Shown piece after piece: positions 51,162 through 59,594 of a stretch of DNA of 64,000 nt (positions are counted from its first letter, which is position 1; each line of letters opens with the position of its first letter). Origin of the DNA: Methylumidiphilus sp963753955 (lineage in GTDB: Bacteria; Pseudomonadota; Gammaproteobacteria; Methylococcales; Methylococcaceae). Made by a program: the position numbers and the translations under genes. The notes beneath the pieces were generated by a model. It did not search any database. It saw nothing but the letters and a program-made list of their open reading frames with translations, and had not been told where the DNA came from. The stretch lies in assembly GCA_963753955.1 (NCBI GenBank), contig CAVWEM010000015.1, positions 81,987 to 145,986 on the forward strand, written 5' to 3'.

Positions 51162-52091
51162 ATGACCGAACTCCCCTTGGCAATCGCCCGCTTCCGCCTC
51201 GACTTCACTGTCACCGAGGCACTGCACCTGCACTATTATGCGGGTTCCCAACTGCGTGGGGCGTTCGGCCATGCCCTGCGGGCCACCGCCTGCATGACCC
51301 GGCAAAAGGACTGCAAAGCCTGCCCGCTGTATCGAAGCTGCGCCTACACCGAGGTTTTCGAGACGCCCGCGCCGGAACAGCACCGGCTGCAAAAGTTCAG
51401 CCAAATTCCCAACCCCTTCATCATAGAACCGCCGCCGCTGGGGGCGCGGACTTACCGGCGTGGCGAAACCTTAAGCTTCCATTTCGTTTTGCTCGGCCAT
51501 GCCCTGCGTCACTTGCCGTTGGCGGTCTACGCCTGGCAACGCGCCTTGCAACAGCACGAAGGCGTCGGCCACGGCAACGCCCGGCTTGAGGGCGTGGCCT
51601 ATCTGCCGCCCGCCCACGAGGCGCAACCGGTGTTTGCCGACGGCCTATTGCAACCCCCGCAGGTTCAGACTATCCCGGCGGTGGCGCTGGATGGCGTGGC
51701 TGCGATCCACTTCACCACGCCCTTGCGTTTGAACAGCCAAGGCAAGATCCAGGGCAACGCCATGACCGCCCGCGACCTGTTGATGGCCTTGGCACGGCGT
51801 TATTGGCTGCTCGCCGAATTCCACCAAGCCTCACCGCCCGCCGTCGATTTCAAGCGTTTGGGCGAGCAAGCCGAGGCGGTGGCATTGGAAGGAGAATTGT
51901 CGTGGCGGGACTGGCGGCGTTATTCCAGCCGCCAGCGGCAGGAGATGGTCTTAGGCGGCGTCATTGGCAAGGTCAGGTTGCGCGGCGAGCTTGCTCCCTT
52001 CGCCGACCTGCTCGCCGCCGGTCAATGGCTGCATCTGGGCAAGAACGCCAGCTTCGGCCTCGGCCAATACGCCTTGGAACCCGCCGCATGA
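51162..52091 (+). CDS. cas6: CRISPR pre-crRNA endoribonuclease Cas6
   Basis: 309 residues from ATG 51162 (an in-frame start at 51132 lies within the previous gene). The N-terminal RAMP domain contains SQLRGAFGHALRATACM followed by a cysteine cluster (DCKACPLYRSCAY) of the zinc-bearing Cas6 subgroup. The C-terminal domain ends GGVIGKVRLRGELAPF and WLHLGKNASFGLGQYAL, the glycine-rich loop. It cuts array transcripts in the repeat, leaving the 8-nt tag. The stop overlaps the following start (ATGA). Confidence 0.87.
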   Translation: MTELPLAIARFRLDFTVTEALHLHYYAGSQLRGAFGHALRATACMTRQKDCKACPLYRSCAYTEVFETPAPEQHRLQKFSQIPNPFIIEPPPLGARTYRRGETLSFHFVLLGHALRHLPLAVYAWQRALQQHEGVGHGNARLEGVAYLPPAHEAQPVFADGLLQPPQVQTIPAVALDGVAAIHFTTPLRLNSQGKIQGNAMTARDLLMALARRYWLLAEFHQASPPAVDFKRLGEQAEAVALEGELSWRDWRRYSSRQRQEMVLGGVIGKVRLRGELAPFADLLAAGQWLHLGKNASFGLGQYALEPAA

Positions 52092-53266
52092 ATGCCCCTT
52101 CCATCCACCTCTGCCTGGTCAGCGAGCGCCCGCTGGCGAACCTGATACCGTTGCTGCAATACCGGCCCGACTATGTCGCCTTGGGGGTTTCCCCCACGAT
52201 GAAACAGCCGGGCGAGAATTTCCGCAAGCTGCTTATCTCCTTGGGGTATTCTGCCGACCGCGTCATCAGCTTCGCCATTCCAGAACAAGGCATCGAAGCG
52301 ATACGCGAAGCCGCCTTGCAGATCGAAATCGACTTGCAAAGCCGCTTTCCCGGCTACCGCATCGCCTACAACGCCACCGGCGGCACCAAGCTCATGGCGC
52401 TGGCGTTCGCCGAGTTTTTGAGTAGCGGCGACAACCAAGTGCTTTACACCGACACCGACCACGACCGCATCGAGTTCATCTACCCCAAGCCCACCAGCGA
52501 AGCGATGCAAGCGGTGCTCGGCATCGAGGTATACCTGCGCGCCCACGGCAAGCGCCTAGGCCGCACCGCCAGCGACGATCTACTCTGGCGCGAACGCGCC
52601 CAAAGGCGGAAAGCCCTCAGCAAATGGCTGGCGCACCATGCCGAAGACTTGGACAACTTGTTCGGCGCATTGAACTGCATGGCGCAAAAAGCCTTAGAGC
52701 AAAACCAGCGGCGCGGCCAGCCGCCGCGCATCGTCGAGCCACAGCAACACTTCAGCTCGCGGCCTTGGGGAATCTGGCTGGAAGCCCTGGAGAAAATGAA
52801 ACAGTCCGGGTGTTGCCAGTGGGGCAAAACCCGGCCCGAAGACCTGTATTTCCACGACGCCGAAGGCGCGGAATATCTCAACGGGGGCTGGCTGGAGGAA
52901 TATGTCTGGCATACTGTCGCCGACGCCGCCCCGGAGGAATGCAAGGCCGGGGCCGAATTCACCGACATGGCCCACCCCCGCGAAGACGTGCGCAACGAAC
53001 TGGATTGTGTCGCCGCCCACCGCAACCGGCTGCTGTTGATCGAATGCAAAACCGGCAAGCTCGACCAGGCGGCCGGGGTGGTTTACAAACTCGACAGCAT
53101 TGCCCATGATATGGGCCTGTTCCAGCAGCGGCTATTAGTCAGCGCCCGTCTGCTGGACGACACCACCCGCGCCCGCGCCCAGGAAAAAGACATCGCCATC
53201 GTCGAAGCACGCGGCTTGAGGCAATTGGGCGAAACCGTGAAAAACTGGATGGAAAACCGCCGATGA
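52088..53266 (+). CDS. CARF-PD-(D/E)XK nuclease (Card1/Can2-like, DUF1887 family)
   Basis: 392 residues from ATG 52088. The N-terminal CARF domain includes IHLCLVSERPLANLIPLLQYRPDYVALG and AYNATGGTKLMALAFAEFL. The C-terminal restriction-endonuclease-like domain holds YLNGGWLEEYVWHTV, ELDCVAAHRN (D306) and LLLIECKTGKLDQ (E319-x-K321). Card1 and Can2 are activated by cyclic oligoadenylate to nick DNA and/or cleave RNA. It overlaps cas6 and is the last gene before the array. The alternative assignment, a Csx/NucC-type effector, does not fit the motifs. Confidence 0.88.
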   Translation: MNAPSIHLCLVSERPLANLIPLLQYRPDYVALGVSPTMKQPGENFRKLLISLGYSADRVISFAIPEQGIEAIREAALQIEIDLQSRFPGYRIAYNATGGTKLMALAFAEFLSSGDNQVLYTDTDHDRIEFIYPKPTSEAMQAVLGIEVYLRAHGKRLGRTASDDLLWRERAQRRKALSKWLAHHAEDLDNLFGALNCMAQKALEQNQRRGQPPRIVEPQQHFSSRPWGIWLEALEKMKQSGCCQWGKTRPEDLYFHDAEGAEYLNGGWLEEYVWHTVADAAPEECKAGAEFTDMAHPREDVRNELDCVAAHRNRLLLIECKTGKLDQAAGVVYKLDSIAHDMGLFQQRLLVSARLLDDTTRARAQEKDIAIVEARGLRQLGETVKNWMENRR

Positions 53267-53360
53267 CACCGGCCAAAAAAAGTTTCCCAAGAGTCTGCGC
53301 AAGCAGTGTGAACACCCTTTGCAACCCCTTGATTAAGTGGAGGTTTCAGCCCCAGTCACT
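53267..53360 (+). promoter_or_regulatory. Putative CRISPR leader
   Basis: Only 94 bases separate the nuclease stop from the first repeat. AT-rich tracts occur, and CCTTGATTAAG just before the array resembles the repeat 3' end. No clear promoter hexamers; the array may be transcribed from the cas operon. Confidence 0.4.
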
Positions 53361-55278
53361 CTTTGAATCACGCCCTGTTATTGAAGGGATTAAGACTCGA
53401 AATATCCCCGCGGCAAGCTGGTTTTTTCGCTTTGAATCACGCCCTGTTATTGAAGGGATTAAGACGGAAGCCGAAAAAGGGAATGTACGGAAAGAATTGC
53501 TTTGAATCACGCCCTGTTATTGAAGGGATTAAGACTTCTACTTGGCGGTCTTTGATCTTGGCCGCGTCCTTTGAATCACGCCCTGTTATTGAAGGGATTA
53601 AGACCCAACCTCTTTCACGCAGTTGTTTTGGTATTTTGCTTTGAATCACGCCCTGTTATTGAAGGGATTAAGACCTGTGACGTGCGCCGGATTTAGCAAT
53701 ATCCCCCGCTTTGAATCACGCCCTGTTATTGAAGGGATTAAGACTCATGCCTTATGTGTGTGTGGGCATCCTTGCCAGCTTTGAATCACGCCCTGTTATT
53801 GAAGGGATTAAGACCGCGGGACTGGGCCGACTCGGTCGGGCCGTTGAACTTTGAATCACGCCCTGTTATTGAAGGGATTAAGACCATGCCAAAAGAATGC
53901 GTCCATGGACTGTTATGGCTTTGAATCACGCCCTGTTATTGAAGGGATTAAGACAAAGTTTTTTGTCGTGCACTTTTCCGTTTTTTGAACTTTGAATCAC
54001 GCCCTGTTATTGAAGGGATTAAGACAATCAAACCGCTCTGAATGAAGCGGGGTGTTTCGCTTTGAATCACGCCCTGTTATTGAAGGGATTAAGACATGTC
54101 ATTGCTTGTCGCATAACACAAAGTTAGGCTTTGAATCACGCCCTGTTATTGAAGGGATTAAGACCGCTGCTTTGATCTCACTGCCGCCCGGTGCGATGCT
54201 TTGAATCACGCCCTGTTATTGAAGGGATTAAGACCGATTATACCTCGCCAACCATTGGGCCACTTTTCTTTGAATCACGCCCTGTTATTGAAGGGATTAA
54301 GACGGTAACAATATCGCCGATAACAAGGGATATTCCTCTTTGAATCACGCCCTGTTATTGAAGGGATTAAGACGCAGGCCCTTTGCCATAGTAATAACGA
54401 CTGTTGGCTTTGAATCACGCCCTGTTATTGAAGGGATTAAGACTAAGCGCCGCGTTTGCAAATCCTAAATAATTGGGCTTTGAATCACGCCCTGTTATTG
54501 AAGGGATTAAGACAAATGTGTCGGCCTGTTGCCCAAGGAACCCCTGGCTTTGAATCACGCCCTGTTATTGAAGGGATTAAGACCTCTCCACACTTTGGCT
54601 ACAGGCTCCAAATTTGTCTTTGAATCACGCCCTGTTATTGAAGGGATTAAGACACCTGATTGTGCCAAATCGGAAGTACGAATTTCTTTGAATCACGCCC
54701 TGTTATTGAAGGGATTAAGACTGACAACAAATTCCCCTTACGATCAATCAAGTACTTTGAATCACGCCCTGTTATTGAAGGGATTAAGACCATTAGAGAC
54801 AAGACTTTCCAAGATTTTGTTTGGCTTTGAATCACGCCCTGTTATTGAAGGGATTAAGACACCAGTCGCACAATAAGTACCACCCCCCTGTTGGCTTTGA
54901 ATCACGCCCTGTTATTGAAGGGATTAAGACATATGGTTGGCCAAGGGATTGATGCGGATTTCGTCTTTGAATCACGCCCTGTTATTGAAGGGATTAAGAC
55001 TGGGATTAGATGGACAGCCCCGCGCCGTGATTTACTTTGAATCACGCCCTGTTATTGAAGGGATTAAGACTTTTTTAATGCGGGTGGTGGTCATTTTCGT
55101 ATCCCTTTGAATCACGCCCTGTTATTGAAGGGATTAAGACGGCAGCACGAGGTTGTAACTGGTGTTCTGGTTGCTTTGAATCACGCCCTGTTATTGAAGG
55201 GATTAAGACATCACAAAAAACGACATAGCGGTAATCGCATTGCTTTGAATCACGCCCTGTTATTGAAGGGATTAAGGC
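53361..55278 (+). CRISPR. CRISPR array, 28 repeats of 36 nt and 27 spacers of 32-35 nt
   Basis: The repeat begins CTTTGAATCACGCC, continues CTGTTATTGAAGG and ends GATTAAGAC. Repeats 1-27 are identical by eye (starts 53361, 53430, 53500 and so on to 55174). Repeat 28 (55243-55278) ends AAGGC instead of AAGAC. Spacers are mostly 34 nt. Read on this strand, the last 8 repeat bases are ATTAAGAC, matching the usual type III 5' crRNA tag (ATTGAAAC-like), and the altered repeat is at the far end. Both facts put the leader at the left and transcription rightward, in line with the cas genes. All spacers look different from each other. Confidence 0.97.
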
Positions 55279-55280
55279 CT

Positions 55281-55832
55281 GTGTTGCAGCGTCTGGCCGA
55301 ACTCGGACAGCACCTGGCCGAGTCGGCGGAACCCAGGCCGCTGGCGTCGTTGCGCGGACTGGAAGGGGCGGCGGCAGCGGCGTTTTTTGAGGGCTTCACG
55401 TTGTTGTTCGCGCCCGCACTGGGGTTTGAGGGCAGACGCCGACGCCCTCCGCCCGATCCGGTCAACGCCTGTCTGTCGCTGGGCTACACCGTGCTACATG
55501 CGGAGGCGACCGGCGCGGCGCGGACGGCGGGGCTCGACCCGATGCTGGGCGGGTTTCACGAGCCGAGCTACGGCCAGGATGCCTTGTCCTCCGATCTGAT
55601 CGAGCCATTGCGCCCGGCAGTGGATGCGTGGGTGTGGGCGATGTTCCGTTCGCAAACGCTGAGGCCTGAACATTTCCGCCTTCAAGACGACGCGTGTTTT
55701 TTGCAGCATCATGCGCAAGAGGTTTTTTACGAGGCGTTCCATCAAAAGCTTCGCGTCTGGCGGCGGGTGCTTCGGCTTTATGCGCGTCGGTTCACGCAGT
55801 TGCTGCCCGAAACCACAGGACAGCCCGCATGA
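55281..55832 (+). pseudogene. cas1: Cas1 integrase, N-terminal half missing, abutting the last CRISPR repeat
   Basis: From the end of the array the frame encodes QRLAELGQHLAES and then the Cas1 catalytic domain: LASLRGLEGAAAAAFF (Glu), RRPPPDPVNACLSLGYTVLHAE, LGGFHEPSYGQDALSSDLIEPLRPAVD (His and Asp) and CFLQHHAQEVFYEAFHQKL. All three metal ligands are kept, but the N-terminal beta domain (about 140 residues) is absent, replaced by the repeat. The frame stays open upstream into the last repeats, and GTG 55281 or TTG 55284 could start it. The truncated protein is unlikely to integrate spacers normally. Its stop overlaps cas2 (ATGA). Confidence 0.88.
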
Positions 55833-56107
55833 GCCATCATCGCCGTCCCTGGTTGATTTGCTATGACATAGCCGACCCCAAGCGCCTGCGCAGGACGTTC
55901 AATGAACTCAGGGATGTCGCGCTGCCGGTGCAAAAATCAGTCTTTGTGGCCGAACTGACACAGGCCGAGTTGGAAAAGTTGATGCTGCGACTGGCCGAGC
56001 ATATCGACCCACAGGAAGACCGTCTGCAGGTGTTCATCCTGCAAGAACTTGCCGCGCTACGCAGCCTGGGGCAGGCAGTGCCGATGGGCAAAGCCTGGGT
56101 GGTGTGA
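55829..56107 (+). CDS. cas2: CRISPR-associated endoribonuclease/adaptor Cas2
   Basis: 92 residues from ATG 55829. The ferredoxin-like start LICYDIADPKRLRR has the conserved Asp; KSVFVAELTQAELEKLMLRL and DRLQVFILQEL follow. Cas2 bridges two Cas1 dimers during spacer capture. It is intact, although its Cas1 partner is truncated. It is the last recognisable gene before the right boundary of the island. Confidence 0.92.
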   Translation: MSHHRRPWLICYDIADPKRLRRTFNELRDVALPVQKSVFVAELTQAELEKLMLRLAEHIDPQEDRLQVFILQELAALRSLGQAVPMGKAWVV

Positions 56108-56255
56108 GGCGATGCGGCGGTGCCCCATCCAATGTGCAGATGAAAGGGAGATAGGGCAGTAATAAGGCTTAGCCACTGTGACTAAAACGTGACGCACAGC
56201 AGTCAGAACCTGTCATTTTGTGTCAGTTCACGTCATGGTTGCGTGGGATTGAATG

Positions 56256-56464
<209 letters not shown>

Positions 56465-56471
56465 TAAACTG

Positions 56472-58274
56472 TCATTCCAAGTCTAGGAAACTACGAAGTT
56501 GTGCAGACCGCGAAGGATGCCGCAATTTGCGCAGAGCCTTGGCTTCGATCTGGCGGATGCGTTCGCGGGTCACATCGAACTGCTTGCCGACCTCCTCCAA
56601 GGTGTGGTCGGTGTTCATGTCGATGCCGAACCTCATGCGCAAGACCTTTGCCTCCCGTGCCGTCAAGCCCGCCAAGACCTGCTGGGTGGTTTCCCTAAGC
56701 CCGGCGACGGTGGCCGATTCTATCGGCGACATGGCTCGGGAGTCTTCGATGAAATCGCCCAAGTGCGAGTCTTCGTCGTCGCCGATGGGGGTTTCCATCG
56801 AGATCGGCTCCCTGGCGATTTTCATCACTTTGCGCACCTTGTCCTCGGGCATTTCCATCCTCTCCGCCAATTCCTCCGGGCTGGGCTCGCGGCCCATTTC
56901 CTGTGACATCTGGCGGGATATCCGGTTCAGCTTGTTGATCGTCTCGATCATGTGGACCGGGATGCGGATGGTGCGCGCTTGGTCGGCTATGGAACGGGTG
57001 ATCGCCTGGCGTATCCACCAGGTCGCATAGGTGGAAAACTTGTAGCCGCGCCGGTATTCAAACTTGTCTACCGCTTTCATCAGGCCTATGTTGCCTTCCT
57101 GGATGAGGTCGAGGAACTGCAAACCTCTATTAGTATATTTCTTTGCGATGGAAATGACCAGACGCAGGTTGGCTTCGATCATCTCGCGCTTGGCCAGGCG
57201 GGCATGGGCTTCGCCCACCGACACGCGTCGGTAGATCTCTTTGATTTCGCCAATGTTGAGGCCGTGTTCCTTTTCCATCTGCGCCAGTTTGTGCTGCGAC
57301 CGCTTGATGTCGTCGGCATGGACGGACATCGCCTGGACATAAGGCTTGCCCGAGGCCAACTGCTGTTCGAGCCATGCGGAGCTGCTTTCATGGCCGACGA
57401 AGGTTTTGAGGAAATCGGTTCTTGGCAGCTTCGATTTCGCCACTGCGAAGTCTTGGATCAGCCGCTCTTGTTCACGGATTTTTTCCACCGTACCCTGTAA
57501 AACACCGGTAAGTTCCTTGAAAAACTGTGGCGTCTTCTTGAATTCCAGGAAGCTTTTTGCTAGCACGTCGAAGGCTTTCTGGGTGCGTTCGTGATGATGG
57601 CCGTATTTGCTCTGTGCGCTGACGGCAGTCTTCAGTTGCTTCCTGAATATCTCTAGCTTTTCCCTGACTAAATCGGGATCCGGCCCGGTTTCGGTTTCCG
57701 CTTCAACAATGATCTCCGATTCGGCTTCCTCATCAAGGGCCAGATCTTGCGCCTGTGCCGGGTCGAAGAAATCGGAGATCAGGTCGGACAGGCGCAGTTC
57801 GCCAGTTCCGATGCGGTCAAAGCTTTTGAGGAAATGCTCCATGGCTGCGGTGAAGCGAACCAGTTCGCGGGCGGCTTGGTTGGCACCTTCCTCAATGCGT
57901 TTGGCGATGCTCAGTTCGCCCTCACGGGTTAGCAGATCGACCGTGCCCATCTCGCGCATGTACATGCGGACGGGGTCGGTAGTGCGGCCCAGTTCGGCGT
58001 CCACCGAGGCCAGCGCGGCGGCCACTTCGGCGGCCTCGTCCTCGTCGTCCTCGCTGACTACGGCGGCATCGGGGATCATCTCGGCGTCTTCCGGTACGTC
58101 CTCGTGGACTTCGATTCCCATGTCGTTGATCAGGGCGATGGCTTCTTCCATCTGTTCGGGATCGACGAGGTCGCCGGGCAGGTGGTCGTTGACTTCGGAA
58201 TAGGTGAGGAACCCTTGCATCTTGCCTTTGGCGATAAGTTCCTTGAGCTGCGATTGCTGCTGTTCTTGATTCAT
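56472..58274 (-). CDS. rpoD: RNA polymerase primary sigma factor RpoD (sigma-70)
   Basis: 600 residues from ATG 58274 (MNQEQQQSQLKELI). Region 1.1 at the N-terminus, an acidic stretch (DEDEAAEVAA), region 1.2 (TDPVRMYMREMGTVDLLTREGE), a non-conserved insert, region 2 (FLDLIQEGNIGLMKAVDKFEYRRGYKFSTYATWWIRQAI), region 3 and region 4.2 (TLEEVGKQFDVTRERIRQIEAKALRKLRHP). It recognises housekeeping promoters. An upstream ATG at 58289 would add five residues. Neighbour of tRNA-Ile; dnaG and rpsU are not in the window. Confidence 0.97.
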   Translation of the reverse strand: MNQEQQQSQLKELIAKGKMQGFLTYSEVNDHLPGDLVDPEQMEEAIALINDMGIEVHEDVPEDAEMIPDAAVVSEDDEDEAAEVAAALASVDAELGRTTDPVRMYMREMGTVDLLTREGELSIAKRIEEGANQAARELVRFTAAMEHFLKSFDRIGTGELRLSDLISDFFDPAQAQDLALDEEAESEIIVEAETETGPDPDLVREKLEIFRKQLKTAVSAQSKYGHHHERTQKAFDVLAKSFLEFKKTPQFFKELTGVLQGTVEKIREQERLIQDFAVAKSKLPRTDFLKTFVGHESSSAWLEQQLASGKPYVQAMSVHADDIKRSQHKLAQMEKEHGLNIGEIKEIYRRVSVGEAHARLAKREMIEANLRLVISIAKKYTNRGLQFLDLIQEGNIGLMKAVDKFEYRRGYKFSTYATWWIRQAITRSIADQARTIRIPVHMIETINKLNRISRQMSQEMGREPSPEELAERMEMPEDKVRKVMKIAREPISMETPIGDDEDSHLGDFIEDSRAMSPIESATVAGLRETTQQVLAGLTAREAKVLRMRFGIDMNTDHTLEEVGKQFDVTRERIRQIEAKALRKLRHPSRSAQLRSFLDLE

Positions 58275-58471
58275 GAGTTGACCCACCAAGGGTTTTCCAA
58301 AAAACTGAACCTTTTATTCTAGCTTGCGATTGTGAAATGGCAAATCCAAGTTCATGGCCCCAGATTTCCGCCAAACCTCAGTCTTCGGACAGCCTCTGGC
58401 TGAGAAAATACACTATACTGGCAGTCCGCCGACGCGGGTTAGTCCATGCGTAGGGAGCTTTCGTTGAAAAA
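58275..58471. promoter_or_regulatory. Divergent intergenic region between rpoD and rodZ
   Basis: 197 bases holding the promoters for both genes. TATACT at 58414-58419 on the + strand is a possible -10 for rodZ; no good -35 pairs with it. No heat-shock-like element was recognised. Confidence 0.25.
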
Positions 58472-59452
58472 ATGAGCAGGCATTTAAGCGCCCAGGAGAG
58501 AAATTTGGGAAACACACACACGACCTCCGCCGAACCGGCTGACTGCCCGGAAGGGGTGGGCCAGCAGTTGCGCAAAGCCCGCGAGTCCAGCCGTATTTCG
58601 ATAGTCTCGGTCTCCGCCTCTTTGCGCCTTCCCCCACGGGTGATCGTGGCCCTGGAGGAGGGTGACTTCGGCCAGTTCGAACCGGTTTACGTGCGCGGTT
58701 ATCTGCGCAACTATGCGCGCCTCTTAAATCTGGCAGCCGAACCCCTGATTGAATCCTATAATCATACACTTATCCCTGACCACCCTCCGGCGCAGCCCCA
58801 AAACCCGACCCAGTATGATGAAAAATCCCCTTTGAGATTGCATCTGTTGCTTGCCATGCTTGGCTTGGCTTTTATCATGTGGGGTGCCGGCAAAGCCTTC
58901 CGGGCGGTGAAGGAGGTGGGCAAATCCAAGGACGCGGTCAGCACCTCGTCACGGGCATCCGGGCTAGACGCACAGCCTCCGACAGCCTTGCCCAGCCTGG
59001 AGGTTACAAACTTGCCCAATGTCGAGGCCGTCAGGCAGCCGTCCGGCCTAGCCGAAATCAAGCCAGAACCGGCCAGCGACACGCAAAAAGCGGCGGTTAA
59101 CGCGACCCCCGCCCCTACCCCTGTTGCCGCTCCGGCATTGCCAGTGTCCAGCCAAGCTATCGGCCAAGGGCCGGACAGCATTGTCCTCCATCTCTCAGCC
59201 GGTGCCTGGGTTTCCATCCGCGACCAGAATGGCCGCCGTCTCGTTTACGAAAACCTCCCCGCTGGAACCGACCGTGCCTACGCGGGGCAAGCGCCTTTCG
59301 CCGTGGTGCTGGGCAACTCCCCGGCGACCAAGATCGAGTTCAACGGCCAGCCTTACGAGCAGCCCAAAAGCAAAGCCGGGACGGTGGCGCGTTTTAGGCT
59401 GGGGCCAGCCAGTGGCGATGCCGGAAAATCGACAGGCAAAACCTCCCCTTGA
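58472..59452 (+). CDS. rodZ: RodZ-like cytoskeletal protein
   Basis: 326 residues. The N-terminal Cro/C1-type helix-turn-helix (GQQLRKARESSRISIVSVSASLRLPPRVIVALEEGDF, about 30-66) binds MreB rather than DNA. YVRGYLRNYARLL follows. One membrane helix (LLLAMLGLAFIMWGAG, about 125-140), a Pro/Ala-rich periplasmic linker, and the C-terminal DUF4115 domain (IVLHLSAGAWVSIRDQNGRRLVYENL). It supports rod shape. It is not beside its common partners ispG and rlmN here. Confidence 0.88.
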   Translation: MSRHLSAQERNLGNTHTTSAEPADCPEGVGQQLRKARESSRISIVSVSASLRLPPRVIVALEEGDFGQFEPVYVRGYLRNYARLLNLAAEPLIESYNHTLIPDHPPAQPQNPTQYDEKSPLRLHLLLAMLGLAFIMWGAGKAFRAVKEVGKSKDAVSTSSRASGLDAQPPTALPSLEVTNLPNVEAVRQPSGLAEIKPEPASDTQKAAVNATPAPTPVAAPALPVSSQAIGQGPDSIVLHLSAGAWVSIRDQNGRRLVYENLPAGTDRAYAGQAPFAVVLGNSPATKIEFNGQPYEQPKSKAGTVARFRLGPASGDAGKSTGKTSP

Positions 59453-59594
59453 GCATGGGCTTAAAGAAAAGCGACTTAGTCTTTCCGATGTTCGGCCATG
59501 GGCATTGCCGGAAATCGTTTTGGCCTGAAATACTTTCCCATTTGCCGTAATATTCAGGTCTTATCGGCCAACACCCTCCCGGAGCTAGCAAGCC

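Noticed and set aside
51803..52087. N-terminal extension of the CARF-PD-(D/E)XK nuclease
   Set aside because: The segment lies inside cas6 in another frame; the CARF domain begins at ATG 52088, which overlaps the cas6 stop.
53363..54876. Open frames across the CRISPR array, with repeated NHALLLKGLR-type or FESRPVIEGIKT-type peptides
   Set aside because: These are translations of the 36-nt repeat, which has no stop in some frames; there is no start signal or non-repeat domain.
55694..55828. Upstream extension of cas2
   Set aside because: It is an out-of-frame reading of cas1; Cas2 homology begins at ATG 55829.
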